Below are positions 53,007 to 64,000 of a stretch of DNA of 64,000 nucleotides, in pieces. Every line of letters begins with the position of its first letter. Within the stretch, counting starts at the first letter, position 1. The DNA comes from Mesostigma viride. Taxonomy: Eukaryota > Streptophyta > Mesostigmatophyceae > Mesostigmatales > Mesostigmataceae. The notes under the pieces were generated by a model that searched no databases, had not been told where the DNA came from, and worked only from the letters and a program-made list of their open reading frames with translations. The stretch lies in the NCBI GenBank assembly GCA_009746045.1, contig RPFO01000178.1, positions 746,125 to 810,124 of the forward strand. The letters are read 5' to 3'. Both the position numbers and the translations under genes were made by a program.

Positions 53007-54350
53007 ATGACGAGCAAATGCCCCCCGACGCAACGCAGTTTGGCGGATGCGCTCGGCCATGAAAATCCGTCTGCAGCTCAGGCTGCAGCTTCGCCAGGTC
53101 CGGCAGGCAGCAGAGACACTAGTCGTGCACTGGTGGTCGCCCAGCAACCCCCCGGGCTCAACGCCTCGCCCTCAGCATCGCCTGACCCTAAACGCGCCCG
53201 ACAAACAGGAGGGTCTTCACGCCCCTCAGAACCGCGCTTTCGGCCCCGGCCTTTCCAGGTCGATGATTACGACTGGCCGGACTGGGACAACATGCCTCCG
53301 TCCGATGCTATGGACTGCATCTTCTACGGGGACTACGCTTCGCTTTACGACCTGTGCCTCCATCTCCACGACACCGATCGCCTCCTCACCCCGAACGGCA
53401 TCCGCTGGGTTAACATCCACCTGCTTTTCGGGACCACCCGCCCCCAACTCCAGCATACCCTTCTCAATTCCCTCCTCAAGCGCTCCGATGGCGAGATCTG
53501 GGCTCCATCCATCTCCGCCCCCACGCTCCGTTCCATCCTGACGGAAGCCTTCCAGCAGCACGTGACCCCCCTTGCTGCCGACATATCAGCAATCGGCGGC
53601 ACGCTGACTGCTGAACTTCCTCACATTTCCACCGCCGCCGCCTCCACTTCCACCGCCGTTTCCGCCTTCACTGCCGACATCAAAGCCCAGCTCCTCGACC
53701 TCGATCAAGCCACCGCCACCGCCCTTGAGAGCTTGCATGACACCGCCGGCCTCACCGCCCAAGCGGTGCAGGAAATCGCTGCCCAGCCGGCACCTGCTGG
53801 CCCGGCCAGTGATGTTCCCTCCACCTGGGCGGACTTGCTTAAGCATCATACCACCTCCACCACCTCCACCATCGCGGCACAACTCAAGCAACAAGCCCTC
53901 GACCTTCGCGAGGCGGCCGAGATCGACAAGCGCAGCCACAACGTCATCGTCAAGCACCTCGACCAGCCGGCAGGTGAGACCCCGACGAGCCTTCTCACGG
54001 CACTTAAGCGCGACATTCTTGCCCCCATGCAACTCACTGGTGAGCTGCCGGACATGTCGGCGGTCCGCCTCCCCCGCGCGCGGGGTAAGGCTGGCCCGGC
54101 ACCCGTGCTTCTCACCTTTAAGTCCATGGGGGACAAGCTGGCGTTCCTTAAATGCCGCAAGAAGCTCTCGGCGACTCGCTTCACGCTGGACGACGACTTG
54201 ACCCTGGCCCAGCAACAGCGGCGACGCGAGCTATGGCCGACCTACCTTCAGCTCCGGCAGCGCGCAGGGGGAAAGCCGGTGTACTGGAGGGGGGCGGTCA
54301 TCCACGTTGACCACAAGCCATGGCAGGCCCCCCCTGCCACCCCAGACTAG
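53007..54350 (+). CDS. LINE ORF1 protein, intact
   Basis: 447 residues, the RNA-binding ORF1 protein of a non-LTR retrotransposon. Residues 1-85 are disordered and basic (PDPKRARQTGG). Residues about 85-180 look globular (WPDWDNMPPSDAMDC). Residues about 200-315 are Ala/Thr-rich helices, probably a coiled coil for trimer formation. The C-terminal 130 residues resemble the L1-type RRM and C-terminal domain: SHNVIVKHLDQPAGET, VLLTFKSMGDKLAFLKCRKK, FTLDDDLTLAQQQRRRELWP and GKPVYWRGAVIHVDHKPW. A telomere-like stretch precedes its ATG. No RT follows in frame; the downstream 490 bp are a 3' region ending in TTAATTAA, so this copy may be a non-autonomous ORF1-only element. A dead copy lies at 23560. 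Confidence 0.82.
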   Translation: MTSKCPPTQRSLADALGHENPSAAQAAASPGPAGSRDTSRALVVAQQPPGLNASPSASPDPKRARQTGGSSRPSEPRFRPRPFQVDDYDWPDWDNMPPSDAMDCIFYGDYASLYDLCLHLHDTDRLLTPNGIRWVNIHLLFGTTRPQLQHTLLNSLLKRSDGEIWAPSISAPTLRSILTEAFQQHVTPLAADISAIGGTLTAELPHISTAAASTSTAVSAFTADIKAQLLDLDQATATALESLHDTAGLTAQAVQEIAAQPAPAGPASDVPSTWADLLKHHTTSTTSTIAAQLKQQALDLREAAEIDKRSHNVIVKHLDQPAGETPTSLLTALKRDILAPMQLTGELPDMSAVRLPRARGKAGPAPVLLTFKSMGDKLAFLKCRKKLSATRFTLDDDLTLAQQQRRRELWPTYLQLRQRAGGKPVYWRGAVIHVDHKPWQAPPATPD

Positions 54351-54845
54351 GGAACCTATACCAGCAGTGTAGATTAGTCAGGCCTAGCCTAGCATGTGGC
54401 CCACGCGCATGTGCGCCCATAATGGCCCCCATGGATGCTGCTTTCACTATTTAGCCGCGCCCAGCCTACAACGGGACCTCCCATGGATGATGCATTAAGA
54501 ATTTAGCCATGCCATGCCTATGCAGGGAGTTACTCTCTGCTGAGATGCCATGTGCACACCAGCTATAGCCTAGCCACATATACCTTCCACCCCATATGTC
54601 ATGCAGGCCTTCTAGGCCCTCTCCTCAAGCCCCCCCTGGGTGCCTGTGCTTGTTAAGGAGGCATGAACCATCATGGTGGTGCAGGTGCACCTTGTGCACC
54701 CAGAGCAGGTGATAGTTGTACATCCTCCACCTGCAGGTTGTAGCCCTGATTGTATTACAAACCCATAGATGCCCCTTTCTCAGGGCTATGTGTTACATAT
54801 GCTCCCAACGGAGCTATGATTTTAATTAATTAATTAATGCCGGGT
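54351..54845 (+). repeat. 3' region of the ORF1 element
   Basis: Matches 24248-24770. It includes 'gagttactctctgctgag' and ends in ttaattaattaatgc. Confidence 0.7.
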
Positions 54846-54959
54846 ACGGTCCACATGGGGTACGGTCCATATAGTGACACCCCCCCCCCGGTACCTCGGT
54901 TATAGTGACCTCTAGGACAAATTAGGACAAAGTCCTAAATTTAGGACCGTGGGAGCGCT

Positions 54960-56784
54960 AACAATTTACGTGCGTACGTACTGCTGGCTGCCGCAGGTGC
55001 GTTTATTAATCATCGCGTAGACTGCGTAGGTGCATGGAAGTAATAAAACAAAAACCACATGAGAGGCTAAGCAAATGAAATTCTTGCTAATAAGACAGTT
55101 CTTGGATATCTCCGCGTCTACGTGTGGGAAGGCACCGCGCAGTATCATGCCATCGCATTCGCAGAGCTGCTTGGAATCCACCATGGAGATCATGACGGCA
55201 GTCTCAACGTCCGGCTCAGTATGGTATTGCAGCGTCAACACGCATGACTTGTTGGTCTTGCGCGTTTCCATCGAGCGCGCTGCAGAAGGTGGGTGTCGAG
55301 GAAGTCAGCCCTGGGTGGGTAGGCAGGGCGGCGATCAGGATGGGCGTGGCGCTGATGGAAATCACTGGGTACCCAATTCTTGGGTACCCAAGCACCCACA
55401 AGCATGAATGCCACAAAAAAGTGCTCATAATCAGCTCACAGACGACGTACAAGGTACACGGCGAAACAGCACAATCGCTCAACCACTACAGCAGTCATGG
55501 CAGCAACCCAAAAAATCATGGTTATGGTCTCGGCCAACAGCTAATAAATATCCTTTAACACCATGCAAGGGCACCAACGTAACTAGGATGGCATTCGCTC
55601 GTGCACGGAAAAGTACTCACCGCATCTGCGCAGCAAGGCGCTGCCTCTCGCTATCCTCCGCAAAGATGCGCTCGCAGCCCAGCACCAACAAGCTCCTGTT
55701 TGTGGCCTTGAACTCCCCTTGGCCATTCTTCGACGTGTTGATGTTCTTTGCCGCATCCGGCTGTGCGTTCCTGCAGGTGGCAACCACACACAAGGACATT
55801 GCCACAAAGAATGAACACCGTGTTCATACAATGCAAACCGTCAACACCAAATATAAACTCAGGGAAACATGGCATTTACTCGGGACGAGCCCGGTACCTG
55901 GACCTCGGTGACGCAGACGCCTTGTATAGCTTGATTCACTCCTGTTCACTCAGTTTGGGGGGTTCGCCCTTGTCATACATGAAGTGCCACCTTCTGTAAA
56001 ACCATGTCAATGTGTTCAGGACCTTATCCAAGGTGGCCTTTCCCTGCAAAGATAATGAAAAAGTTGTGTGAGAGCATTATAAATCAGTGTGGGAATACGG
56101 CGTGCGAAATGCGGCCTGACCGAGCCCCAAAATGCAGCAGCAAAGAACCCCCCCAATGAAGCAATAGAGAGTTGTAAGATTGCGGTTTAAAAACTGGGAG
56201 GGCACCCACCGTGCAATATCATACATATAAATGCCTCCGTGTCGCTTCGACTTTCCAGGTACTGCACTGCCGCCTCGACTGTGTAAAAGGTCTGCCGCTT
56301 CCTCGCACTCCGCATTATCTGCTGTGGCGTTATGAAACGCACAGAACTGTTTCCATGCTGACTGATATCGCTTCCATGTTCCGTAGGTCAAGAGCCCATG
56401 GCCAGTTTCTAGACCCTTGTCCCAGGCCTTGCGCCTAGTCTTCACTACCTCCTCCCATGCCTCGTTAGCTATTGGGGGAACGGTTGGGGGGGGGGGGCGC
56501 GCATGAAACGCGGTAGGCCGGCTGCGCCTACAGCCCTCTCTACCTTCATTTCCATCGCTCCCGCGCTGGCCTTCGACATCCTCTTCGCTGGAACTCGACT
56601 CGGGCCTATCCTCAGCAGGCGCAGCAGGCGCATCACGGGCTGCTCTTCCGCCCGTGCTTTGCCTGCCCCCCCCCCGCCCACAGCCACGCCCCCCCCCCCG
56701 CGGCTTATCTCCGCGCGAAACATATGCTACAATTAAAGTACGAAGCCGGGGGTACACTGGCATAGCTGGGCATGTCTTGACCAT
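54960..56784 (-). CDS. Unidentified multi-exon gene or gene remnant
   Basis: Several coding-looking blocks lie on the minus strand. 56784-56203 starts with a disordered Arg/Gly-rich stretch, then TYGTWKRYQSAWKQFCAFHN. 56047-55932 reads GKATLDKVLNTLTWFYRRWH, ending in a stop. 55805-55617 reads NAQPDAAKNINTSKNG... ending QRLAAQMR before a GTGAGT donor. 55271-55060 reads EPDVETAVMISMVDSKQL. The first block resembles the core-binding helices of tyrosine recombinases (Crypton-like), but no catalytic block was found, so this is only a suggestion. Frame changes hint at a pseudogene. Exon borders are not established. Confidence 0.3.
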
Positions 56785-57290
56785 TTCTCATGCCTCGCCA
56801 TTTCTGAGACAATCCTCTGTCTGTCGTCGCCCTTTTTTTATGGCGAATTTCCGTCCCTTTGTCTTGCGGCTAACGTACCGTAGGACGTAATTATGAGGTT
56901 GCAACAACCACCATGTATAACATGCAGTATGCAGTCATTTGTAGTCATTGCAATTTGCAGTGGCAGTGTGTTTAGCTTGTGGCACAGGATTGACAGGAAT
57001 GAGGACAACTGTTAGGACACGCACGGGCGGCAATAATTGGGATTATTTGGCTAATTAAAAAAAAGGCCGCAAAGCAGGCTCCGCAGTCCGCGCGGCACAG
57101 GACCAGGCCGGCGAGTCCCTCGCACCGCGACACTTTTGTCCCCTGAGCGCGACGAGACCCGCGACGAACAGCCCGGGACGCCGGACGGGTAGGTCCCCGC
57201 GAGCGCCGCGCCCCGTCCCCCCGCTAGGAACCCCGTCCCCCCGAAGAATCTTCAATCTACATCGGGTAAGTTTTTTTCGGGGAAATGGGT
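56785..57290. other. Spacer
   Basis: No gene seen. A GC-rich patch lies at 57061-57245. Confidence 0.4.
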
Positions 57291-57294
57291 ACAG

Positions 57295-57326
<32 letters not shown>

Positions 57327-57415
57327 GCTGTGTCGAGTAACTGACAACGGGGCCATGTGCGGCTTGGGCAACAACAACAACAACAACAACAACACAACAA
57401 CGCCCAACAACGCCC
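57291..57415. repeat. (TTG)n and (CAA)n in inverted arrangement
   Basis: About twelve TTG units (57294-57328) face about nine CAA units (57369-57395) plus further caacgccc words. They can pair as a hairpin with a loop of about 40 bp. Confidence 0.9.
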
Positions 57416-57840
57416 AATACAGGTCCAGCAACGCGCGGGTTGTGTTGATTGCTTGCTAGCTCGGACTGACATTCTGGGTGGGCGGAGCCAGCGGGGTCAT
57501 TCTAGTGATCACTGCTGTCAATCTGTCATGTCAAGTCGATCGAGGATCACTGATCCTCAACGACTGACTGACCATTATTGTGGCCCAAACAACACTGCTG
57601 TAGTCTGTAAACGCGTTACGCGGCGTGCTCGCGCAAAAAATTACCTACCATGGCTGTCTGACTAGCAAGATCTTACAGGAAATGCCAGCCTGACTCCATA
57701 TCTTACTTGGAAGAAAAATGTGTTTTGCGCAGTTCCGGAAATGTGAGAAAAATGTTGACCGGTAGCTGATAAGGTTGGACATCTGCGCCTCGCAATTAAC
57801 AGTTGGGCAGCATATATTGGCAGGTCAATAGGAAGAAATA
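57416..57840. other. Probable promoter/5' region of the carrier gene
   Basis: No gene seen and no clear TATA box. Confidence 0.35.
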
Positions 57841-60800
57841 ATGGCCAGCCATTGCATTGCTCCTTGCACGGCCACATGGCTGTCAGGCGCGAGGTCAACG
57901 GCACTTTCAGCATCACATCGGCAGTTGCCACTGTCCAGACGGGGCATCCGAAAGAAATACCAAGTTTTGAACGCGCAGGCCAGCTGGACTTCCAGAAAAG
58001 AAGCTGAAGTGAGGTCCGGCAAAGGCCTTCGGGATTTAAACTGCGATGCCGTCCTAGCGTCAAATTCCAATGAGGACTCCACTCCATATTCAGATCTGCG
58101 GGGAGCTAACGAAGCACGAACGACGGCTGGTGTAGGAGGCGTCTCACGTCGACAGCTTATAATACCCACTGTACTAGCAGCCGTTTTCTTGCCTTGCAGC
58201 CCCGGGTGGGCTGGCGGTGAAAACGTGCCTTTAGGCGCGCGAGAGGTAAGGGAAATTCTAGGGGTAACCCCGCGGAACGAGTTGAAAATCACCGCTTCCG
58301 GCGACGTTCGTTCAGAATACACGAGACGGCTGAAAGCACCAGGTGAACGAGACAAAAGCGACTATGAGGAAATGGATTTTTTTCAGCCTGACGAGGGACC
58401 CTCTCCCTCGTTAATAGACGAAACGCGTGACGAGGACACGCAGCAACCACTTCCCGCAGTCGAATCTTCTATCCCCGAGCCTCCGGCGTTCCAGGAATTA
58501 AAAGTCTTCGCCAAGGATCTGGCGTTTGGCGCTGTGGCCGGTGGCGTGGGCGCGGCCGCGGTGTACCCAGTTGACTTTGTCAAGACGCGCATGCAGGCGC
58601 AGCGCGAGCCACTCCACTCGGAAGGCGAGGCGGTGGAAGCCCCCAAGTACCGCAATGGGTGGGATTGCATTGCCACGGTGGTGCGCGAGGACGGCGTGCT
58701 GGCGCTTTACGATGGGCTGTTGCCGCAGATGGTGCGTGGGCAATTTGTAGCTTATCACGATTGCCTATCATACACTTCCCGCTGCCATGGACAGTGGTTG
58801 AGGGTTCAGGGTGGTAGATTCTTCCTGGTTGCTGTCGGTTCCTGGCTAGTTCTCCTTCTAACATGTTGGGGGGGCCCTGTTGCTTGGGTGCCCAGCGCGG
58901 CTGCTCCGCATGGGCCGTTTCCTGGCAGAGAGTGGGCAGTAGAGTGCTTCCTAGTATCCGTTTTTCTACCCGGGCTAGCGCTCCGGTGCACATGCAGACG
59001 CAGCGCAACCATTTTCTGTTGCTACTAGCCCCGGTGAGGAACAGGTTACCCGGCGTCCAGCATGACCGGCATGTTTGTTGGCAGAAGTGCTTTTGGCCTG
59101 CATCATCGTTCCCTGAGGGGCAGGCAGTCCAGGTGTGTCGTTCTTGAGCAACTGCATTGGGTGTCACCTAGGGCAGCTTGTGCACAGGCCATTCCCACCC
59201 TGCACCCACCCTGCACCCTGACAGCTGCACCTGAGAGATACCCGGCCACCTCAGGTACGCCAATGAGAAAAAGCTTGTTCGTGCTGTGTGTATTGTTCTT
59301 CTTGCATGCACCCGTGTGTGTGCTCCCTCTGGTTTCTGTGCGTCCACCCCATGCGCGTCTTTACTTCCACCGCAACATGGAGGCTCCCACCAGCGGCGCC
59401 CCGCCATATTGTCCCCCGCAGATTCGTTGGTTCCCATGATGGCTAAGGAGGTGGCATGCATATGCCCCCATGCATGAGTAGACGTATTCCAAAGCTCTTG
59501 TGTCCAAAAGGTTAGTCCCAAGGATGTTCTGTCCAATATGCAATATCTTGCTGCCACCTGACCGCCCTCAACACTGCATGCATAGAAGAAACCATTATGT
59601 AAGAAAGTTTGGCTCCTGTCTCCCAGATGTTCCTTTCCGCCTTCCTCTCTGTTCTGCTCCTCCTCCTCCTCCTCCTCCTCCTCCTCCTCCTCCTCCTCCT
59701 CCTCCTCCTCCTCCTCCTCCTCCTCCTCCTCCTCCTCCTCCTCCTCCTCCTCCTCCTCCTCCTCCTCCTCCTCCTCCTCCTCCTCCTCCTCCTCCTCCCA
59801 CCCACGCACCCACCCACCCACCCACCCACAAATTTTCCATTTTTTTAATTCCCCCCCCCCCCTCCCTTCCTTTCCTTGCCTGGCGCGTGACAAACTATTC
59901 TCCTCGTTTCCTTGCCCCCTCCGGCTCCCCGACCCTGCAGCTGGGCGTTGCTCCCGAGAAAGCCATCAAGATCTCGATCAACAACTTCCTGCGCCGCGAA
60001 CTCGTGAACCTGGCAAACGTGCCGTCCGACTCGGCACTGCCCGTTCACCTCGCCTTCCTGGCGGGCGGCTTGTCGGGCCTCGCGCAGATCGTGGTGGCCA
60101 ACCCCACCACTATGGTCAAGGTGCAGCTGCAGATGCAGGGGCGCATCATTCAGATCGCAAAGGAGCGGTTGCGGGTGGCCATGGCCGCAGCGGATGCCGC
60201 GGCGGCGGCGGCAGCTAGCATGGAGGGGCCGGCTGGCTCGAGGGCACCGGCAGAAGGGTCGGCCCAACTGGTGCTTGTCAAGGAGACCAGTTCACCGGTA
60301 GCGCCAGTTGTACTGCCCACAGTTCCCAAGCGCCAGACCGCCATGGATGTACGTGCGGGCACAACGGCATTGGCTGGCTGTCGCGTTGCGCCTGTCTATG
60401 GTAGCATGGCTGCTCAGAGCTCGACACACCCACCAAGCCAGTCCCTGATGGCAGCGCCCACGCACTCCTTCAAGCCCTTTGACAAGCTGCTCCTGTCTCT
60501 CCCGCCTGTGTTGTCTGCCTGCCATGTCCTGTCGCACACATGGTGCACCCAATCCAGTGCCTGTGTTCACCCTATCGTCCCCCGCTCATCTCCTGGCCTC
60601 AACCTGAAACCCACGGCACCTCTTCCTTAGCCGTCTCCTCCCCACCCCCGCCCCCACCCCACCCCACCTCCAGTCCTACCTCCTGCGTATGTGCTTCCTC
60701 CCTCTCCTGTGCGTGCGCCTGCCCCCCTGCTTTCCAGTGCGTGTCCTCCATCACACATCCCCTGCGCATTTGCTTCAACCACCCGCTCCCCCTATCCCTG

Positions 60801-62472
60801 GAATATCCTCTCTCCCCCCCCCAAATAAACACCCTCGCTCTTGCCAGGTCATCCGCGAGCTGGGCTTTGCAGGCCTGTACCGCGCATCGGGCGCAACCAT
60901 GATGCGCGACTGCGTGTTCAATGGTGTATACTTCTCGGTGTACGGTTTGCTGCGCGAGATGCCCTGGGCCACCGCGTTGGGGATATGGGGCACTGTGATC
61001 GCGGGCACGCTCGCAGGGGTCCCTGCCGCATACATCGGCACGCCCATGGACGTGGTCAAGACGCGGCTTCAGGTGAGGGAGCAACAGGACACGGTGCGCA
61101 TGCGGTGGGAAGCTTGGTACGATGCCATGTGGTGCGGCGCTGACATGATAGGCTCTCCATTTCTTGAAATTTGATGGGAAGCGATGCGGTGCCATTCTGT
61201 GCTGTAGGGATGCGATGGGATGGGGTGCAGTGCTGGCATGCACGCTTTTGTTTTGCAAGGCAGCCAGCTCTTTCAAAGTGACTAGCTTGATTCCAAGTTT
61301 CATGGCGAGGGCACAATGGAGCACACAGAGAGAGAAGGAAGGGGCACATAGCGCAGGGGGGTGGTTGCAAGGGATGGTCAGCAGGATCAGTATGGGCAGG
61401 GTTGCAAGAAGGATTGGTGGGTTTAGTCTTACTCGACCTGGGTGCATGCTGCTTCATGGTGGGACTTTGGCAATGGCATTTGGTACGTGTTTCCGTTTTT
61501 TTAGTTGTATCCGGCCCAGTCGCAATGAATGCAGCGGTAATACGTTTTGCAATCGGAAGGCAATGCCTAGAAATGTTTTCAGGCTGCTTGGGCGGCACTA
61601 TGCTATAATCCTGCTCTCGCCAGACACCACTGTCATTACGAGGCCGATCATGCTCTATACGTTCTGTGGAATTTCTTTCCGTGCGGGAAGGGGGGGTCGT
61701 GTCTCCTTTTATTCTGACCATGTCACTGGCTCAGTGTCTCCTTTTATTCTGACCATGTCACTGGCTCAGTGTCTCCTTTTATTCTGACCATGTCACTGGC
61801 TCAGTGTCTCCTTTTATTCTGACCATGTCAGTGGCTCAGTGTCTCCTTTTATTCCGACCATGTCACTGGCTCAGTGTCTCCTTTTATTCTGACCATGTCA
61901 CTGGCTCAGTGTCTCCTTTTATTCTGACCATGTCACTGGCTCAGTGTCTCCTTTTATTCTGACCATGTCACTGGCTCAGTGTCTCCTTTTATTCTGACCA
62001 TGTCACTGGCTCAGTGTCTCCTTTTATTCTGACCATGTCAGTGGCTCAGTGTCTCCTTTTATTCTGACCATGTCACTGGCTCAGTGTCTCCTTTTATTCT
62101 GACCATGTCACTGGCTCAGTGTCTCCTTTTATTCTGACCATGTCACTGGCTCAGTGTCTCCTTTTATTCTGACCATGTCACTGGCTCAGTGTCTCCTTTT
62201 ATTCTGACCATGTCACTGGCTCAGTGTCTCCTTTTATTCTGACCATGTCAGTGGCTCTGGCATGCTCTCGGCTCTGTGCTTGACACCAGATTTTCGACAA
62301 GGGCCAGGCAGACAAACCCTACAATGGCATTTGGGACTGCTTTGCCAAGATTATCAAGGAGGAGGGTTGGCCGACCCTATTCAAAGGGGGCGGCTGGCGC
62401 ATCCTGCGAAGCGCGCCTCAGTTTGGAATCACGCTTGCTGTGTTTCAGCTCCTCTTCGAGATATTTGAATAG
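57841..62472 (+). CDS. Mitochondrial carrier family protein with plastid-type leader, four exons
   Basis: A six-helix solute carrier (SLC25 family), closest in pattern to aspartate/glutamate (Aralar-type) carriers. Exons 57841-58731, 59941-60348, 60848-61072 and 62290-62472 join in phase 0 at GT-AG sites (about 568 residues). Signature repeats: YPVDFVKTRMQ, NPTTMVKVQLQ (first acidic residue replaced by Thr) and TPMDVVKTRLQ. GVAPEKAIKISINNFLRREL and the terminal RILRSAPQFGITLAVFQLL match that subgroup. The first ~220 residues are unusual: a Ser/Ala/Arg-rich transit-like start, then a twin-arginine-like hydrophobic segment (SRRQLIIPTVLAAVFLPCS, about residue 102) ending near GWA, and an acidic linker; no EF-hands are present. 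The leader suggests the plastid rather than the mitochondrion, by inference. The transported solute is unknown. Confidence 0.82.
59657..59797. repeat. (CTC)n trinucleotide array in carrier intron 1
   Basis: About 46 copies, followed by (CCCA)n and a C-run (59797-59865). Poly-Pro, poly-Glu and poly-Leu frames over it are artefacts. Confidence 0.97.
61697..62257. repeat. 35-bp minisatellite in carrier intron 3
   Basis: Sixteen copies of a unit starting gtctccttttattctgacca, ending about 33 bp before the last exon. A few units read gtcagtgg instead of gtcactgg. Confidence 0.97.
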
Positions 62473-63534
62473 GAGAAATCACCCTGTTTTTTTTGGAATC
62501 GGCGCCCGGTGTGCTGGGAGCATGGGGTGATGGGTGACGGGTGATGACTGGGTACGGCCCGTGTCAGGAAGCACGCGGCAAAGGGCGAAGAGGATGGGAT
62601 GGGCTGAATCGTACGGGCTCCATGTCCTGGCGAGGCTGCATGAGCTGGCAATGTGACGGCCATGGACGAACTGGATGGCCAGCTCAGCTCAGTGGTTTAG
62701 TGCCGCCTGCTTGGGCGCCGCCGCCCATGGCTGTGCAAAGTGCGCATGAAGCCTACACAGGGCACGCGACATGGCGCATAGATTGCGGTGCAACATTTTC
62801 CTAATCCAACCTCCATCCTAAAGGGTTTGCCTTGCGAAGCCGTAGTGCGTAGACCATACGCGCAGGAATAGTTGTCTAACTCATTATACTAAGTGCAGAT
62901 GACAGAAGCAGGTGCTGGCAGGCGCACCAACTGCCAAGCAGAGCTTTGCGCTGGATGCAAGGCAGATAATGTGCAAGTCCATATCAAAGTGAGTAAGTAA
63001 GTAAGTAAGTAAGTGCGTGAACATGCACTGAAGGCATGCCACGGAGTACCCGATGAGGTCCTTGTCTACGCGGATACCTCACCCGCGAAGGCAAGTGGCA
63101 TATCAAAGAGATAGCCAGCAAGTCCATATGCCCAGGGTGTAAACAATGCCCCACACTTCAATGGGGGCGTCGGCTCAATGAAATAGTAGTAAGACTTAAC
63201 TCCACAGCAGCAAGGAAATTCGGTGGACCAAAAAAATCCAGCAAATTGCCAGACCATTATAGTCGGGGTAAAATTGGCTCTTTTTTAGCAAATTTAGCAA
63301 ATTAGCAAATTAGCGGAAGGCGGGGGCCGAGATTAATTAAGAGGTACCTTGAAATTAAATAAGACGCATACCTCTATCGAGATATATGTTTGGAGGCGAG
63401 TTTCTATTGGCGTTAATTTGTACTATTGTACGACAACTGTCAAGGGTGACGGCATGTACTGAAATCGCGGATACTTTCTAGATCGATTGCGCATTCGACG
63501 GTTAAAAGGCAGAGCTGCGGTTGAAAGTACTGTA
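62473..63534. other. Spacer with (AGTA)n
   Basis: An agtaagtaagtaagtaagta tract lies at 62992-63014. 'agcaaatt' is repeated at 63288-63312. No gene recognised. Confidence 0.5.
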
Positions 63535-63655
63535 CGTGGGGGGGACGGTGTTACAACGGGGGGGGGACGCATTTATGGGGGGGGGGGGACGGTGTTACAA
63601 CGGGGGGACGGTGTTACAACGGGGGGACGGTGTTACAACGGGGGGGCGAGATTAA
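63535..63655. repeat. G-rich short repeats
   Basis: Five degenerate copies of 'gacggtgttacaacgggggg' with variable G-runs. Confidence 0.85.
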
Positions 63656-63810
63656 CTGGGTTTTCACACTCGGCTTTTTTTCGGTCGAATTTCCGTTTTG
63701 GCCGGAAAAAATTAGACGAAACTTTTTCACACTGGGTTTTTCCGGTCCGAAACGGAAAAACGGGTCATTTCCGTTGATCCACCGTAATACCACTGAATTT
63801 GGCAAAATCA

Positions 63811-63881
63811 GGTGGAATTCAGTGGTATTGGGTGGTAGACCCCCAAATGGGTCTACCACCCAATACCACTGGAATTCCACC
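63811..63881. repeat. Long hairpin (32/33-bp inverted repeat)
   Basis: Left arm 63811-63842 and right arm 63849-63881 pair completely except for one bulged base, around a 6-base loop (ccaaat). A third partial copy (accactgaattt) lies at 63789-63800. Possibly the tip of a foldback or MITE-like element cut by the window edge. Confidence 0.85.
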
Positions 63882-64000
63882 CCAATTGTGGCCGGGGGGG
63901 CGCCGCGCCACAAATTTTTACTTGTCCGACCCAATAGGATGCGTCCACCTGGACGGTCGAAATTCCCTTCGCATCAGGGTCGCATGCCCAATTCTGAACA

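Noticed and set aside
54960-56784. Crypton-type tyrosine recombinase
   Set aside because: Only helices resembling a core-binding domain were seen; no catalytic R...R...Y block was found.
59500-60630. Poly-proline 376-residue protein
   Set aside because: It is the (CTC)n intron array read into carrier exon 2; splice sites at 59940 and 60348 explain the coding part.
1-64000. tRNA and rRNA genes
   Set aside because: No cloverleaf-like or rRNA-like sequence was noticed by eye; a covariance-model scan would be needed to exclude them.

Overview
The window looks like nuclear DNA of a unicellular alga, most likely a green alga. Grounds: intron-rich GC-rich genes with GT-AG introns, TTTAGGG-type telomere-like repeats, a carrier with a plastid-type leader, many minisatellites and a family of non-LTR retrotransposons (LINEs). 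The host assignment is inference. The standout feature is a complete-looking endogenous DNA virus of the Polinton-like virus (PLV)/virophage type at 2882-22545 (about 19.7 kb).

Layout. 1-2881: degraded LINE reverse transcriptase ending in a (CCCAT)n array, a small hairpin and a (TTAA)n tract. 2882-22545: viral element with nearly identical ~0.68-kb terminal inverted repeats (TIRs). Its left arm, read leftwards, holds the replication and integration genes: primase-helicase, tyrosine recombinase, AT-hook protein, packaging ATPase and a coiled-coil protein. Its right arm, read rightwards, holds virion genes: fibre-like proteins, basic zinc-finger protein, minor capsid protein, amphipathic protein, major capsid protein, a Big-domain/LamG adhesin and small proteins. 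The arms diverge from a 24-bp promoter region at 10494-10517. Primase-helicase and major capsid genes each carry one single-base frameshift, and the largest fibre-like gene lacks an ATG, so this copy is either decaying or affected by assembly errors. 22546-28960: LINE fragments in both orientations, many ending at TTAATTAA. 29428-40108 (minus): a SUMO-activating enzyme subunit 1 (AOS1/SAE1) gene whose introns are packed with tandem repeats. 40999-51218 (plus): a ten-exon UvrD/PcrA-like helicase gene. 51650-54840: LINE pieces including an intact LINE ORF1. 54960-56784: unidentified minus-strand exons. 57841-62472 (plus): a four-exon mitochondrial-carrier-family gene with an unusual N-terminus. 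62473-64000: no gene seen, but a long inverted repeat at 63811-63881.

How it fits together. In the virus the recombinase would integrate the genome, the primase-helicase would replicate it, and the ATPase would package it into a capsid of double-jelly-roll major and penton-type minor proteins carrying fibre and adhesin proteins. No DNA polymerase or maturation protease was found, so replication probably leans on host or helper-virus polymerase. Several virion genes have a TCTA motif shortly before the ATG, resembling the late promoter of mavirus and its giant-virus helper CroV. Each TIR contains four copies of a 55-bp unit with 13-bp inverted arms around a TATA-like spacer, the best candidates for origin, recombinase or promoter sites.
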